Counted from the stretch's first letter, positions 25,207-32,684 are shown. The stretch is DNA of 32,751 bases from Tannerella sp. (GCA_031257565.1 JAIROL010000050.1:1-32751); one strand, 5' to 3'. Numbers and translations: made by a program. The notes: generated from the letters alone by a model not told the origin.

Positions 25207-26826
25207 TTAAAAAAATGAGCCTACCGTAAAGGTTATCGAATTGAAATTGTCTCCATCGTGGTATTCGACGTCGAAGCCTTTTGTCAGGGAATAATTGATG
25301 GCGGCATATCCGGTAATACCGATTGGGTCTAATAATCTTGAGTATTTTAAACCGATATCGGTTTTTATTTGTCCGGCAGTCAGGTATTCGTATTCTGTTT
25401 GAAGATTTTTGTCGTTGTATTTCGGTTTGGTCTGGTTCTCTCCGGGCGTGGCATATTCGCTGTCTTTAAAGATTGTTCCGCCGCCGGAAGCGTAACGGGC
25501 GTCTATGGAAATACTGTACATATTTTTCCCGTTTATGATGTTGCGGACAGCGGCAGCGTTGTAGTGCGTATACCGAATGGTTTGTTTCCGGTAGTACGGG
25601 TATAACGACAGGGTTTGTTTGTTTTGATAGAAATCAATGCCTCCCCTGAATATCAGGGCAGGACAGAAATCTTTAACTCCGAGATTGGCGATGTATTCGG
25701 CTTTTACATGAAATTGTTCCTTGTCGGCAACCTTTAACGGGTCGTAGTAGATGATATGGGTATACCCTCCCGGTTGCGTTTCGAACTTATATACATTTTC
25801 GAAATTCTCAAGCGTTTCATTCTCAAGATACAGGTTTACCAGCTGATGATTTTGGCTTTTCTTCAGGGAGAATGAGCCTCTGTATTCAATGATGTCGGAA
25901 TTATGTTCGCTATAAACAATCATGTAAGGCGTACGTTTTCCGAATTCTCCGTCGCGGGATTTGCAGGTTAATTCATTGAAAAAATGAATTTCGGGCGCGA
26001 GGTTGATACCGAGTTGCAGGGAAGCCCCATGGAAATTGTTATACATCGGATTGTTTTCTCCGCTTGTCGTATAACCTGTTTCTCCGAATTGTTCGGTCTT
26101 GCCGAAGAATGCTCCATAACTGACAAGCGATGTATACCGTTTGTCGCTTGTGCCGTAAGTTTTAAATTCGACGCCTTCAACGCTACGGCGGTAATAATAA
26201 TTTGCGCCTATTTCGATTGAATTGTTGATGCGGTAACTGAGGCCGGCGGTTACGAACATATCCAATAATTTGTTTTTGTGACGCAGGTCTTTTTGTTTGG
26301 CATAATTGGCGGCATGATAGTCGATTTTTCCTCCGATTGTCAGGCGTTCCGTCAGATCCGCGCTTATTGCTCCTGTCAGATGATATGCTTCAAGGTTTTT
26401 CTTTCCCTGCGTCGTATCCGAGTATTCTACCATATCGAAAGGATTATAGTACGGATTGATAAATACCGATCCGCCCATGTTTTTGCCGGTGAAATTTTCA
26501 TAGCTTACGCTGCCGTAAAAAACAATTTCCGGAGAAAGCCTGTAGTACGATTCTGTTTGCGCCCCAAGTTTATAGCTATCTTCCGATTGATAATAATTAA
26601 TGAACTTTCCGTCGCTTTTATTTGCGTAAAGGTTAGCGATCGCTATTCTGTTGACGGGTAAATACCGGATGCCCGTGGCATTGTATGCTGAAAGACGCGT
26701 ATCAGTCCGTCTGATATAATCATAATCTTTCCAACCGATACCGACCGTATCCTGCGCTGCCGTATAGGCGGAGCAAAAAGCTCCGCCCGACAACATTAGT
26801 AATAGCATTTTAATAAAACCCGACAT
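25207..26826 (-). CDS. Outer-membrane beta-barrel protein (resembles the DUF6850 type)
   Basis: A 539-residue protein with a Sec signal (MSGFIKMLLLMLSGGAFCSAYTAAQ) and then alternating aromatic, amphipathic strands from about residue 90 to the C-terminus, which ends in a Phe pair (ITFTVGSFF), the usual outer-membrane insertion signal. Segments such as YYRLSPEIVFYGSVSYENF and IGANYYYRRSVEGVEF are typical transmembrane beta-strands. I recall barrel proteins labelled DUF6850 lying downstream of a DUF4876 lipoprotein and a TonB-dependent receptor in Bacteroidota; the gene order fits. There is no plug domain and no catalytic motif. It is last in the three-gene operon, 49 bases after the lipoprotein. 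The role is unknown; a porin-like partner in uptake or a surface anchor are both possible. Confidence 0.75.
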   Translation of the reverse strand: MSGFIKMLLLMLSGGAFCSAYTAAQDTVGIGWKDYDYIRRTDTRLSAYNATGIRYLPVNRIAIANLYANKSDGKFINYYQSEDSYKLGAQTESYYRLSPEIVFYGSVSYENFTGKNMGGSVFINPYYNPFDMVEYSDTTQGKKNLEAYHLTGAISADLTERLTIGGKIDYHAANYAKQKDLRHKNKLLDMFVTAGLSYRINNSIEIGANYYYRRSVEGVEFKTYGTSDKRYTSLVSYGAFFGKTEQFGETGYTTSGENNPMYNNFHGASLQLGINLAPEIHFFNELTCKSRDGEFGKRTPYMIVYSEHNSDIIEYRGSFSLKKSQNHQLVNLYLENETLENFENVYKFETQPGGYTHIIYYDPLKVADKEQFHVKAEYIANLGVKDFCPALIFRGGIDFYQNKQTLSLYPYYRKQTIRYTHYNAAAVRNIINGKNMYSISIDARYASGGGTIFKDSEYATPGENQTKPKYNDKNLQTEYEYLTAGQIKTDIGLKYSRLLDPIGITGYAAINYSLTKGFDVEYHDGDNFNSITFTVGSFF

Positions 26827-26875
26827 ACGGTCTTTTATTATTATTCGTTCATAGCCGTCAGTAAAAATTCTTTTG

Positions 26876-28204
26876 TTAATCCCTTAAAGAAGCCTGTTTA
26901 CGCTGGTGGAAGTCGTTGGCGGAATTATTGGTATCCTTATAGATGATACGAGCGCCGTTTTTGATAGATGCTTCGGCGTCTATTCCGCTTGGATCGGTAC
27001 TGGCTTTTCCATCAATTTCAGTTCCCTTGTTATAGCTATATACGAGCTTGGTTTCGTTTCCTTCAATAGCTTTGGTTGCTTCCGGGTCTACATTGCGATA
27101 GGAAGCATATCCTAATGTGTTTTCCAGATATGTTTGTCCGGCGTCGACTTTGGCAGTGAAGCGTTTCTGATTTTTATCGCTTGTTGTTGTGAATACTTCA
27201 ACAGCATCAATAATCTGGTCTACGGGTACTTTCTTGCGCGTATTCGCCGGAGTTGCACTTCCGCCGTAATAGTTAGTGTTATCCGCATTATTTGCGAAAT
27301 CCACGGGCGATTCGTCTTTTGTCGAAAAAATAAAGAATGCCGGATTTAACTGGCTTACAACCCAGGCATTACTTTGTCCGAATTTTATAGCAGATAAATA
27401 ATGGGACGTCGGTATTACTTCCGAAGGCGAAGGGTAGGTGGTTGTGTTGTCATATACGGCAATATCATACATACAATAATAATCGGGGTTGGCAAAATTA
27501 ATGGATTTGGAATATGTTTGCGTATTGTCAATGGCATTGTTGAGGGCTACGACAATTTGCTTTCCGGGTTCTAATGTGATATTATCAGGGAAGTACCATA
27601 TTCCGTTTCCTGCAGGAATCCAGTCGTCGTCTTCGTAGATTAGCTTACCGTCCGTATAATCGTTGTTTGAAGCATGTGCGTTATATGGCTGAATTATTCC
27701 AAAGCATAACTGCCCAAGGCTTGCCGGTTGGTTGGAGTTATTATACAATATAACGTATTTGTCATTGAAGAATCCGCCTGACAGGTTGTCTTTCTGACAG
27801 CCGCCGACGTATAATTCTTTAATTATAATCTGACTTTGTTTTGATTCGGAAAGAGTTAATTCCACAATTTCTGTTTCCACCCATGATTCGGTTACGGTAA
27901 TATTGCTTTTAATTCCGTTATAGATGAAAGATTCGCCTGTGCCATAACGGACGTCAGTCGCCGAGGCTTCGTATACGCCTGCGGCAACGGTGAATGTCGC
28001 TTTACCGGAATGATCCGTCGTCGCTTCAACAGCAGAGCCGCTTGAGTTTGTCAGTTTTACTTCCACTCCTTCAACAGGCTCGAAATTGTCGCCTGTATAA
28101 ACCAGTTGTACGTTTACCGAATACGTTTTGTACTGGTCGTCGTCGTCATTGCAGGATGTACACAAAATAAGCGTGCCGACCAAAAAATAAAAAAACTTTT
28201 TCAT
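26876..28204 (-). CDS. Lipoprotein resembling the DUF4876 family, with an Ig-like start and lamin-tail-like domain
   Basis: A 442-residue lipoprotein: MKKFFYFLVGTLILCTSC has the lipobox with Cys18, followed by an acidic NDDDDQ stretch that in Bacteroidota often directs surface display. Residues about 28-120 look like a carboxypeptidase-regulatory/Ig-like beta-sandwich (EGVEVKLTNSSGSAVEATTD). From about 125 to 310, IIIKELYVGGCQKDN, DKYVILYNNSNQPASLG, WYFPDNITLEPGKQIVVALN resemble a lamin-tail-type (LTD) fold, the kind seen in extracellular binding proteins; this is my own structural reading. Two Cys-containing sites (C in VGGC and LCFG) could pair. The gene follows the TonB-dependent receptor by 36 bases and occupies the place where a SusD-like binding lipoprotein would be, although it is not SusD-like. 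It is probably the ligand-capturing subunit. Substrate unknown. Confidence 0.75.
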   Translation of the reverse strand: MKKFFYFLVGTLILCTSCNDDDDQYKTYSVNVQLVYTGDNFEPVEGVEVKLTNSSGSAVEATTDHSGKATFTVAAGVYEASATDVRYGTGESFIYNGIKSNITVTESWVETEIVELTLSESKQSQIIIKELYVGGCQKDNLSGGFFNDKYVILYNNSNQPASLGQLCFGIIQPYNAHASNNDYTDGKLIYEDDDWIPAGNGIWYFPDNITLEPGKQIVVALNNAIDNTQTYSKSINFANPDYYCMYDIAVYDNTTTYPSPSEVIPTSHYLSAIKFGQSNAWVVSQLNPAFFIFSTKDESPVDFANNADNTNYYGGSATPANTRKKVPVDQIIDAVEVFTTTSDKNQKRFTAKVDAGQTYLENTLGYASYRNVDPEATKAIEGNETKLVYSYNKGTEIDGKASTDPSGIDAEASIKNGARIIYKDTNNSANDFHQRKQASLRD

Positions 28205-28240
28205 ACTTCTTTCGTTTTAAATTGTTATTTATATCATGAA

Positions 28241-31200
28241 TTATAATTTTAGCCTTACCGATAATCCGTAGTAGAAGTTAGGTATATAACTGTTATCGTA
28301 TAACGTATATTTTGCATTATTGTTCGACATTTTTATCCGCGACATATTATTGAAAAAATTGTTTGCATAAAAAGAGATGCTTGCAAAATTCCCAATTTCC
28401 TTTGTAATGCTGATATTTGCCGAGAAATAGGCAGATATTTTATTTGGATTGAAATAATAATTACTGCTTGTTTTTACGATTAGCTTCGCAAGTTCGTTGT
28501 ATAGATTCGTATCGTATTCTTTTGCCCATGCGAATCTTTCGGCAAACGGTATTTTTGTCTCCGGCTCATCCCATGTGCTGTAATAGAGCGGATATACGCC
28601 CACATATACGTCGCCCTGATAGATGTCGGAATCATCTCCAAAATATCCTTCAGGGCCGTTTAATGCGAATCCGTAGTTCTGACCGTTATATTCGCTGAGT
28701 CTTTGAGTGTAATCGTACAATGACGCTTCCATTTTGATGGAAAAGATCGTTCTTATTTTGGGGATATGCGTGATTGCGGCGAGGTTTACGTTCAGGTTTT
28801 TAGATATTCCGCCGTTGGAGACCGATGCGGAAGAATAATTGAGAGATGACAGGATCTCTGACGAGTTTGAGGATGTAGATGTGGCAGATGAACCGGCGTA
28901 ATAACCGATATATTGGAAAGGCCTTCCATCGCCCATTGTGAAGGACGGTTTCCAGGATATGACAGTCTCGTCGACGCCTTTGTAATAGTAGTAGTTTCCA
29001 TCGAAGCGAAATGTTGTCCTGATGGAAGGAATCTGGGGGAAATCAACCGTCCACTCCATGCCTTTGCGCACTACCGGCGAACCGTTCTTGTAAATATAGT
29101 TGTGTTTATAATCATTACGCGTCGCGTATTCCAATTGCTGATTTTCGTATATGCCGGTTTTGTCGGAAACGGTTACGACGCCGGTTTGCCTGTCGATTAG
29201 ATATGCCCTGTCTGCCGACGGAATAACGCAGTTGTTAAGCGCTTTCTGATCAGTTAGATGATAGGAATAGGGCGTATAGTCGCGGGTCAGTATATACGGA
29301 TTGAATGTCTTGTTCCTATAGACGGAAAGGGATATCTTTATGCCTTTGATATTCGCTTCGGCGCCGGCTTCGATCTGCTCGTTGTATTGCCATTTCAGGT
29401 CAGGATTATAAACCGTTTTGGCAGGCGTGGTATAATAGGCGTAAAAGGTCGTGCCGTCGGCCATGGTTCCCGGCGCAAAAGCCAGATCGTCCGAATAGGT
29501 CGGTCTCGGATAGAGCGCTTCGGCCGAAGGAAGTTTGACGGACTTTCCCCAACCGGCATAAACATTGATGTTCCGGACTACCTTATCGGCTTTTTCCCAT
29601 AAGGTATATTTGGCGTTAAAGCGTGGCGAAAGACTTTGAACAGCGCCGTATTCCGAATCTTTTATCAGGGTGATATCCGAACGCAGGCCTGCCGTTATTT
29701 CAATTTTTGACAAATCACTACCGAAAGGCAAAGTGAGTTTATCTTCGGCGTATAATGCAAAGTTGTTGATATATGGCATTTCGTTGTACCGGTATGCACG
29801 CCATGTCGGAGCGTGTTGCATATTGTCGTAGTAAGCGCCCCTTCCTTTGTTCCCGTTACGGCTCATATCTCCTCCCAACATGAATTTATTGGAAAAAGAA
29901 CCGAAAAAAAGTATCCGGTCGGCTTTTACCTTGGCCGTATAACTGATCGGTTTGTTATCATGGCAGTAAAGCTGAGACCAGTATCCTGCAGGAAGAAGGA
30001 TGATGGGCGCATCCGGGTCTTTGGCGTAGCTTGTTGCAATAAAATATCCTTCTTCCGTCGAATGAATGGCTGCCTGCGATGACGAGCTGCTTTTATTCGT
30101 ATTCGATTTCGAAAACTTGTCCGAATAACTGACGGAGCCGGACAATTCTATATTTGTAATCCACGGTTTATTCAGCAACCAAAAGAAACGAAGATTCCCC
30201 CTGAAATTATTATCTCTTTTCTTGATATAATCATCTTTGAAAGCATCCGGATCGGCCTCGGAGTCGTATCCGCCGATATTCCCGCTAAATCCGGCGTCAA
30301 GCGTCAACGGCGTCCCTTTCAGGCGGTTCAATGTATTGGAATACCGCAGGGAAAATACATTCCGGTCATATGATGTGTAAGGCGAGGCCGGATCGGAGAT
30401 GGATTTTGTGTATTCAAAACTTGTGTTCAGCGTCCCTGCGCTTGTTCCAAGTGCGAATCCTTTGCTGATAGCCGCCTGCTTCATGTTCGGTTTGGTAGAC
30501 AAATCGACAGTAAGGGGCGTTTTTCCCTTTTTAGCGTTAATTTTTACGATTCCGTTTGATAAGTCTCCATGTTCTACGGATGCTATTCCTGTGATGATTT
30601 CAACCGATTCGATATTGGTTGAACTGATATTGCGGACGTCGGCGCCTTTTGTTTCATCGAATGCGGAATTGTTTTGTATTCTGACGCCGTCTATTTCAAC
30701 TGCTGTTCCAAACGATGCATTTCCTTTCTCGTTGCTGTCGCTTCGCAAGGCAAATCGCTGATCGGAAGTCAGGTCCTGCGCGATCGGGCTTTTCCCTCCC
30801 GGCAATAACGATGAAATATCCGTAATATTGAGTATCTGTGCGTGATCTAATGTCGTGCGGTCGATCGTATAGGATGTGGTCAGTTCTTTTGTTTTCTGAA
30901 CAGCTGTTACAACCACTTCGTTCAGGGAGAGGTTTTCCTCCGGCAGTAGAAATATCATATCCGACAGGTCATTTTTAACATCCAGTTCGAATGTCATTTT
31001 TACGTATCCCAGACTGTAAACGGTAAGGATAATCTTACCCTTAGGTATGTTTTTCAGTAAAAACCTGCCGTTTTCGTCCGATACGCTCCACGACCGATTA
31101 TCCGTAAGAGATATCGTAGCATACTCAACCGGCCTTTTATCATGGTTGTCCAGGATTTTACCTGCGATTGTATAACCTTGACAAAAGATACCTTGAGTGA

Positions 31201-31243
31201 TACATAACAAAAATATGATAATCAAAATGATATATCTATGCAT
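28241..31243 (-). CDS. TonB-dependent outer-membrane receptor with carboxypeptidase-regulatory-like domain
   Basis: A 1000-residue transporter. A Sec signal (MHRYIILIIIFLLCITQGIFC) is followed by a carboxypeptidase-regulatory-like domain (about 24-105; YTIAGKILDNHDKRPVEYAT, SVSDENGRFLLKNIP). The plug starts at LNEVVVTAVQK (about 107), with VEIDGVRIQNN and the typical VESVEIITG-like stretch IESVEIITGIASVEHGD. From about 250 to the end is the 22-strand barrel, ending NFYYGLSVRLKL. It is not followed by a SusD gene, so it is not a classical glycan SusCD pair; instead a DUF4876-type lipoprotein and a barrel protein follow. Energy would come from the inner-membrane TonB-ExbBD complex encoded elsewhere. 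A -7 box lies about 20 bases upstream of the start. Confidence 0.92.
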   Translation of the reverse strand: MHRYIILIIIFLLCITQGIFCQGYTIAGKILDNHDKRPVEYATISLTDNRSWSVSDENGRFLLKNIPKGKIILTVYSLGYVKMTFELDVKNDLSDMIFLLPEENLSLNEVVVTAVQKTKELTTSYTIDRTTLDHAQILNITDISSLLPGGKSPIAQDLTSDQRFALRSDSNEKGNASFGTAVEIDGVRIQNNSAFDETKGADVRNISSTNIESVEIITGIASVEHGDLSNGIVKINAKKGKTPLTVDLSTKPNMKQAAISKGFALGTSAGTLNTSFEYTKSISDPASPYTSYDRNVFSLRYSNTLNRLKGTPLTLDAGFSGNIGGYDSEADPDAFKDDYIKKRDNNFRGNLRFFWLLNKPWITNIELSGSVSYSDKFSKSNTNKSSSSSQAAIHSTEEGYFIATSYAKDPDAPIILLPAGYWSQLYCHDNKPISYTAKVKADRILFFGSFSNKFMLGGDMSRNGNKGRGAYYDNMQHAPTWRAYRYNEMPYINNFALYAEDKLTLPFGSDLSKIEITAGLRSDITLIKDSEYGAVQSLSPRFNAKYTLWEKADKVVRNINVYAGWGKSVKLPSAEALYPRPTYSDDLAFAPGTMADGTTFYAYYTTPAKTVYNPDLKWQYNEQIEAGAEANIKGIKISLSVYRNKTFNPYILTRDYTPYSYHLTDQKALNNCVIPSADRAYLIDRQTGVVTVSDKTGIYENQQLEYATRNDYKHNYIYKNGSPVVRKGMEWTVDFPQIPSIRTTFRFDGNYYYYKGVDETVISWKPSFTMGDGRPFQYIGYYAGSSATSTSSNSSEILSSLNYSSASVSNGGISKNLNVNLAAITHIPKIRTIFSIKMEASLYDYTQRLSEYNGQNYGFALNGPEGYFGDDSDIYQGDVYVGVYPLYYSTWDEPETKIPFAERFAWAKEYDTNLYNELAKLIVKTSSNYYFNPNKISAYFSANISITKEIGNFASISFYANNFFNNMSRIKMSNNNAKYTLYDNSYIPNFYYGLSVRLKL

Positions 31244-31263
31244 AGATTTTAAAGTTCAGACTG

Positions 31264-31271
31264 CAAAGATA
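31264..31271 (-). promoter_or_regulatory. -7 box TATCTTTG for the TonB-receptor operon
   Basis: On the minus strand TATCTTTG followed by C fits the consensus and lies 20 bases before the ATG at 31243. The -33 element is weak at the expected spacing. It is the only promoter-like element before the three-gene operon. Confidence 0.55.
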
Positions 31272-31358
31272 AGTATTTTTAGTATATGATGGTATCCCAA
31301 TTAATGGGGATATGGCGATGAGGTATACTTTGCTCGGGATAAACTTGCGAGATAAAAA

Positions 31359-31425
31359 GCAGAACGCAGAAAGCAGAAAGCAGAACGCAGAAAGAGCAGA
31401 ACGCAGAAAGCAGAAAGCAGAACGC
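31359..31425. repeat. Heptamer tandem repeat (GCAGAAC / GCAGAAA)
   Basis: Seven-base units alternate in a fixed order, GCAGAAC, GCAGAAA, GCAGAAA, GCAGAAC, GCAGAAA, then GA and the same series again, ending in a degenerate unit (GCAAATA). A 37-base higher-order unit is therefore repeated twice. The spurious frames in the track (SAFCFLL repeats, 31236-31509) are produced by this block. It lies upstream of the TonB operon promoter. No spacers are present, so it is not a CRISPR array. Confidence 0.85.
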
Positions 31426-31485
31426 AAATAAGAACCACAGTGCGGTTTGTAACGCCATCTTCCGACGGTTTCCTGCTTTCCTGCC

Positions 31486-31498
31486 TTCTGCTTTCTGC
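31486..31498. repeat. Inverted copy of the heptamer repeat
   Basis: TTCTGCTTTCTGC is the exact reverse complement of GCAGAAAGCAGAA found in the tandem block about 100 bases to the left. The two could fold into a long-range hairpin that flanks about 60 unique bases. Confidence 0.7.
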
Positions 31499-31515
31499 CG
31501 ACATATCACAAAATC

Positions 31516-31747
31516 ATGCCGCGTGCAGTATATTTACCGAGAGTATGCGATTTGGAATTGCAGGAAGCGCTTGCTATAATGGGCGCCGTGTTGATTGAAA
31601 GCGCCAAATGGCGCGGTAAAACGAGTACGGCGGCTCATATTGCCAAAAGTACGCTATTTATGCAAGACCCCGACAACGCTCGTTCTTACCGGCAAATAGC
31701 GGATACAAAGCCTTCGCTGTTATTGAAGGGCGAAGTACCCCGATTGC
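31516..31747 (+). pseudogene. N-terminal remnant of an AAA/DUF4143-type ATPase
   Basis: The 81-codon frame reads LQEALAIMGAVLIESAKWRG then KTSTAAHIAKSTLFMQDPD and DTKPSLLLKGEVPRL. This matches the start of Bacteroidota ATP-binding proteins of the AAA/DUF4143 type, where the P-loop is GAKWCGKTTTA and the sequence continues as PRLIDEWQ. Here the first Gly of the P-loop is Ser (SAKWRGKT) and similarity stops at PRL, after which the frame runs into foreign sequence and a stop. It keeps roughly 75 of about 400 residues, so it cannot be functional. The upstream codons (MPRAVYLPRVCDLE) fit the family's start. Confidence 0.75.
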
Positions 31748-32128
31748 CGATAATTTGTTGATAGAAATAGTATTATCCTGTTTAATAAGCAATAAAATAG
31801 CAGATTGTGTGTCAGTCGTACCACCTGTTTTTTCAGTCGTACCACCTGTTTCGTTAACTTGGTACCCTATTTGGTTAACTTGGTACCCAGGCATAATATT
31901 ATCAGAATTTATTTTTTGCTCTGTATAACTGAACCTGGTTTCAAAACCATCCCCTAAATTACGAAAATCAAAAACCATTGTCGGATAGACTGCAATGGCT
32001 TCCCGAATACGAATAAAACCACTTCCATATTTTTCTATATCGTGAGTCAGATAAAATGCTTCGGCAAGTTCCAATTCTTTATAAAACAGGATAAAAGCCA
32101 ATATATTGGTGTCCAGATAATAGCGCAT
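31658..32128 (-). pseudogene. Chimeric ORF: PIN-toxin start joined to the tail of an AlbA/RecG-like ATP-binding protein
   Basis: The 156-codon frame begins MRYYLDTNILAFILFYKELE, the N-terminus of a PIN-domain ribonuclease with its first catalytic Asp (YLDTN). At about residue 21 it changes abruptly to LAEAFYLTHDIEKYGSGFIR, then YPTMVFDFRNLGDGFETRFS, the C-terminal ATPase-like part of AlbA_2/HATPase_c_4 (RecG-like) regulators. A heptad-repeat linker (GYQVNQI, GYQVNET, GGTTEKT, GGTTDT) and the start of a winged helix (LLLIKQDNTISINKLS) follow. The frame then runs antisense through the ATPase remnant, so its last 20-30 codons are meaningless. Neither parent is complete: the PIN part lacks the later acidic residues and the AlbA part lacks its N-terminal domain. 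The start lies 3 bases after the antitoxin-like ORF at 32132-32284. Confidence 0.7.
31813..31888. repeat. 21-bp tandem duplications inside the chimeric ORF
   Basis: CAGTCGTACCACCTGTTT occurs twice 21 bases apart (31813 and 31834), then GTTAACTTGGTACCC twice 21 bases apart (31853 and 31874). They encode seven-residue repeats in the linker of the AlbA-like tail, a region that is repetitive in this family. Confidence 0.8.
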
Positions 32129-32131
32129 AAC

Positions 32132-32284
32132 CTACTTTAATACTGCCCTCATATTTACAATTGTGCCGATTCCGTTAGGATTTTTCTCCCAAAATAAGGC
32201 TATTTTAGACTTCGGTTTTTCTGCCCTATAAACTTCTTTCGCCGCCTTTTTTGTTGTTTCTTTTGTTGTTTCTTTTCTTTTCAT
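32132..32284 (-). CDS. Small antitoxin-like ORF, array copy 1 (50 aa)
   Basis: Too short for the ORF track. The minus strand reads MKRKETTKETTKKAAKEVYR, AEKPKSKIALFWEKNPNGIG, TIVNMRAVLK and stop. The first half is very basic, the second holds a short W/F-containing segment and the end IVNMRAVLK. I do not recognise a named family. Its place directly before a PIN-domain start, and its two relatives in the array, suggest an antitoxin or regulator of a VapBC-like pair. The next ATG follows after 3 bases, so the unit was probably a two-gene operon before the toxin was replaced by the chimera. Nearly identical DNA (38 bases, 32208-32245) recurs in copy 2. Confidence 0.6.
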   Translation of the reverse strand: MKRKETTKETTKKAAKEVYRAEKPKSKIALFWEKNPNGIGTIVNMRAVLK

Positions 32285-32433
32285 AGCTGTATAAATTTAA
32301 TTGGTATCCAAATAGCATCTCATCTTAGAACCGCCCGCATATTGACTATTTCTCCGATACCGTCAGGATGTTTCTCTCTGAACATAGTATAAGCCGACTT
32401 CGGTTTTTCTGCCCTATAAACTTCTTTCGCCGC
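32208..32433. repeat. 188-bp period direct repeat between array copies 1 and 2
   Basis: GACTTCGGTTTTTCTGCCCT and the following 18 bases are identical at 32208-32245 and 32396-32433. The spacer sequence before each start (TTTCATAGCTGTATAA..TTTAATTGGTATCCA) is also nearly identical around 32284 and 32472. Both pairs are offset by 188 bases, so the whole unit was duplicated in tandem. Copy 3 begins 212 bases further on and has the same spacer but a diverged body. Confidence 0.85.
32297..32323 (-). pseudogene. PIN-toxin stub of eight codons (after copy 2)
   Basis: ATG overlaps the antitoxin-like stop in the arrangement ATGA and reads M-R-C-Y-L-D-T-N followed at once by TAA. This is exactly the first strand of a PIN domain with its catalytic Asp, cut after Asn. 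The next bases are the spacer leading to copy 1, so the rest of the toxin is missing. Confidence 0.65.
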
Positions 32434-32472
32434 TTTGTTTGCTGTTTTTTTTGTTGTTACTTTTCTTTTCAT
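32320..32472 (-). CDS. Small antitoxin-like ORF, array copy 2 (50 aa)
   Basis: Not in the track. It reads MKRKVTTKKTANKAAKEVYR, AEKPKSAYTMFREKHPDGIG, EIVNMRAVLR and stop, the same length and plan as copy 1 with about two thirds of residues shared. The N-terminal KRK, the KEVYRAEKPKS block and the C-terminal IVNMRAVL are kept while the region between them differs. Keeping an open frame through these differences suggests the ORF has been under selection, or diverged before duplication. The stop codon overlaps the ATG of the PIN stub by four bases, as in many toxin-antitoxin operons. Function unknown. Confidence 0.6.
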   Translation of the reverse strand: MKRKVTTKKTANKAAKEVYRAEKPKSAYTMFREKHPDGIGEIVNMRAVLR

Positions 32473-32484
32473 AGCTGTATAATT

Positions 32485-32511
32485 TTAATTGGTATCCAGA
32501 TAATATCTCAT
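32485..32511 (-). pseudogene. PIN-toxin stub of eight codons (after copy 3)
   Basis: ATG overlaps the antitoxin-like stop (ATGA) and reads M-R-Y-Y-L-D-T-N then TAA, cut at exactly the same codon as the stub after copy 2. The following bases AATTATACAGCTATG lead straight to copy 2. Confidence 0.65.
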
Positions 32512-32684
32512 CTTAATACTGCCCTCATATCTACTATTTTTGTGATAAGCGGCTCTCTATCCGGATTCATGAACCATTCGCCGATGGGTGACAGTTTTTT
32601 CCCTTCTTTCAATTGAAAGACTTCTTTTTTAACGCTGCCTTTCTTTGCTTCGTCTATTCCTGTTTTCTTATTTTTCTTTTCCAT
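32508..32684 (-). CDS. Small antitoxin-like ORF, array copy 3 (58 aa)
   Basis: Not in the track. It reads MEKKNKKTGIDEAKKGSVKK, EVFQLKEGKKLSPIGEWFMN, PDREPLITKIVDMRAVLR and stop. It is eight residues longer than copies 1 and 2 and clearly diverged, but keeps the basic start, the KEV block and the C-terminal IVDMRAVLR. It lies first in the transcription direction, with a -7 box upstream, so the array can be read as one transcript from right to left. The end overlaps the PIN stub by four bases. The function is not recognisable; antitoxin-like by position only. Confidence 0.58.
   Translation of the reverse strand: MEKKNKKTGIDEAKKGSVKKEVFQLKEGKKLSPIGEWFMNPDREPLITKIVDMRAVLR

Noticed and set aside
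31359-31425. Regular repeats that could suggest a CRISPR array
   Set aside because: Units are only seven bases, directly adjacent, with no spacers and no cas genes nearby.
31236-31509. Three minus-strand ORFs of 63-76 aa rich in SAFCFLL
   Set aside because: They are translations of the heptamer repeat in different frames and have no independent support.
32368-32616. 82-aa plus-strand ORF at the right end
   Set aside because: It is antisense to array copies 2 and 3, whose frames are supported by mutual similarity and overlap structure.
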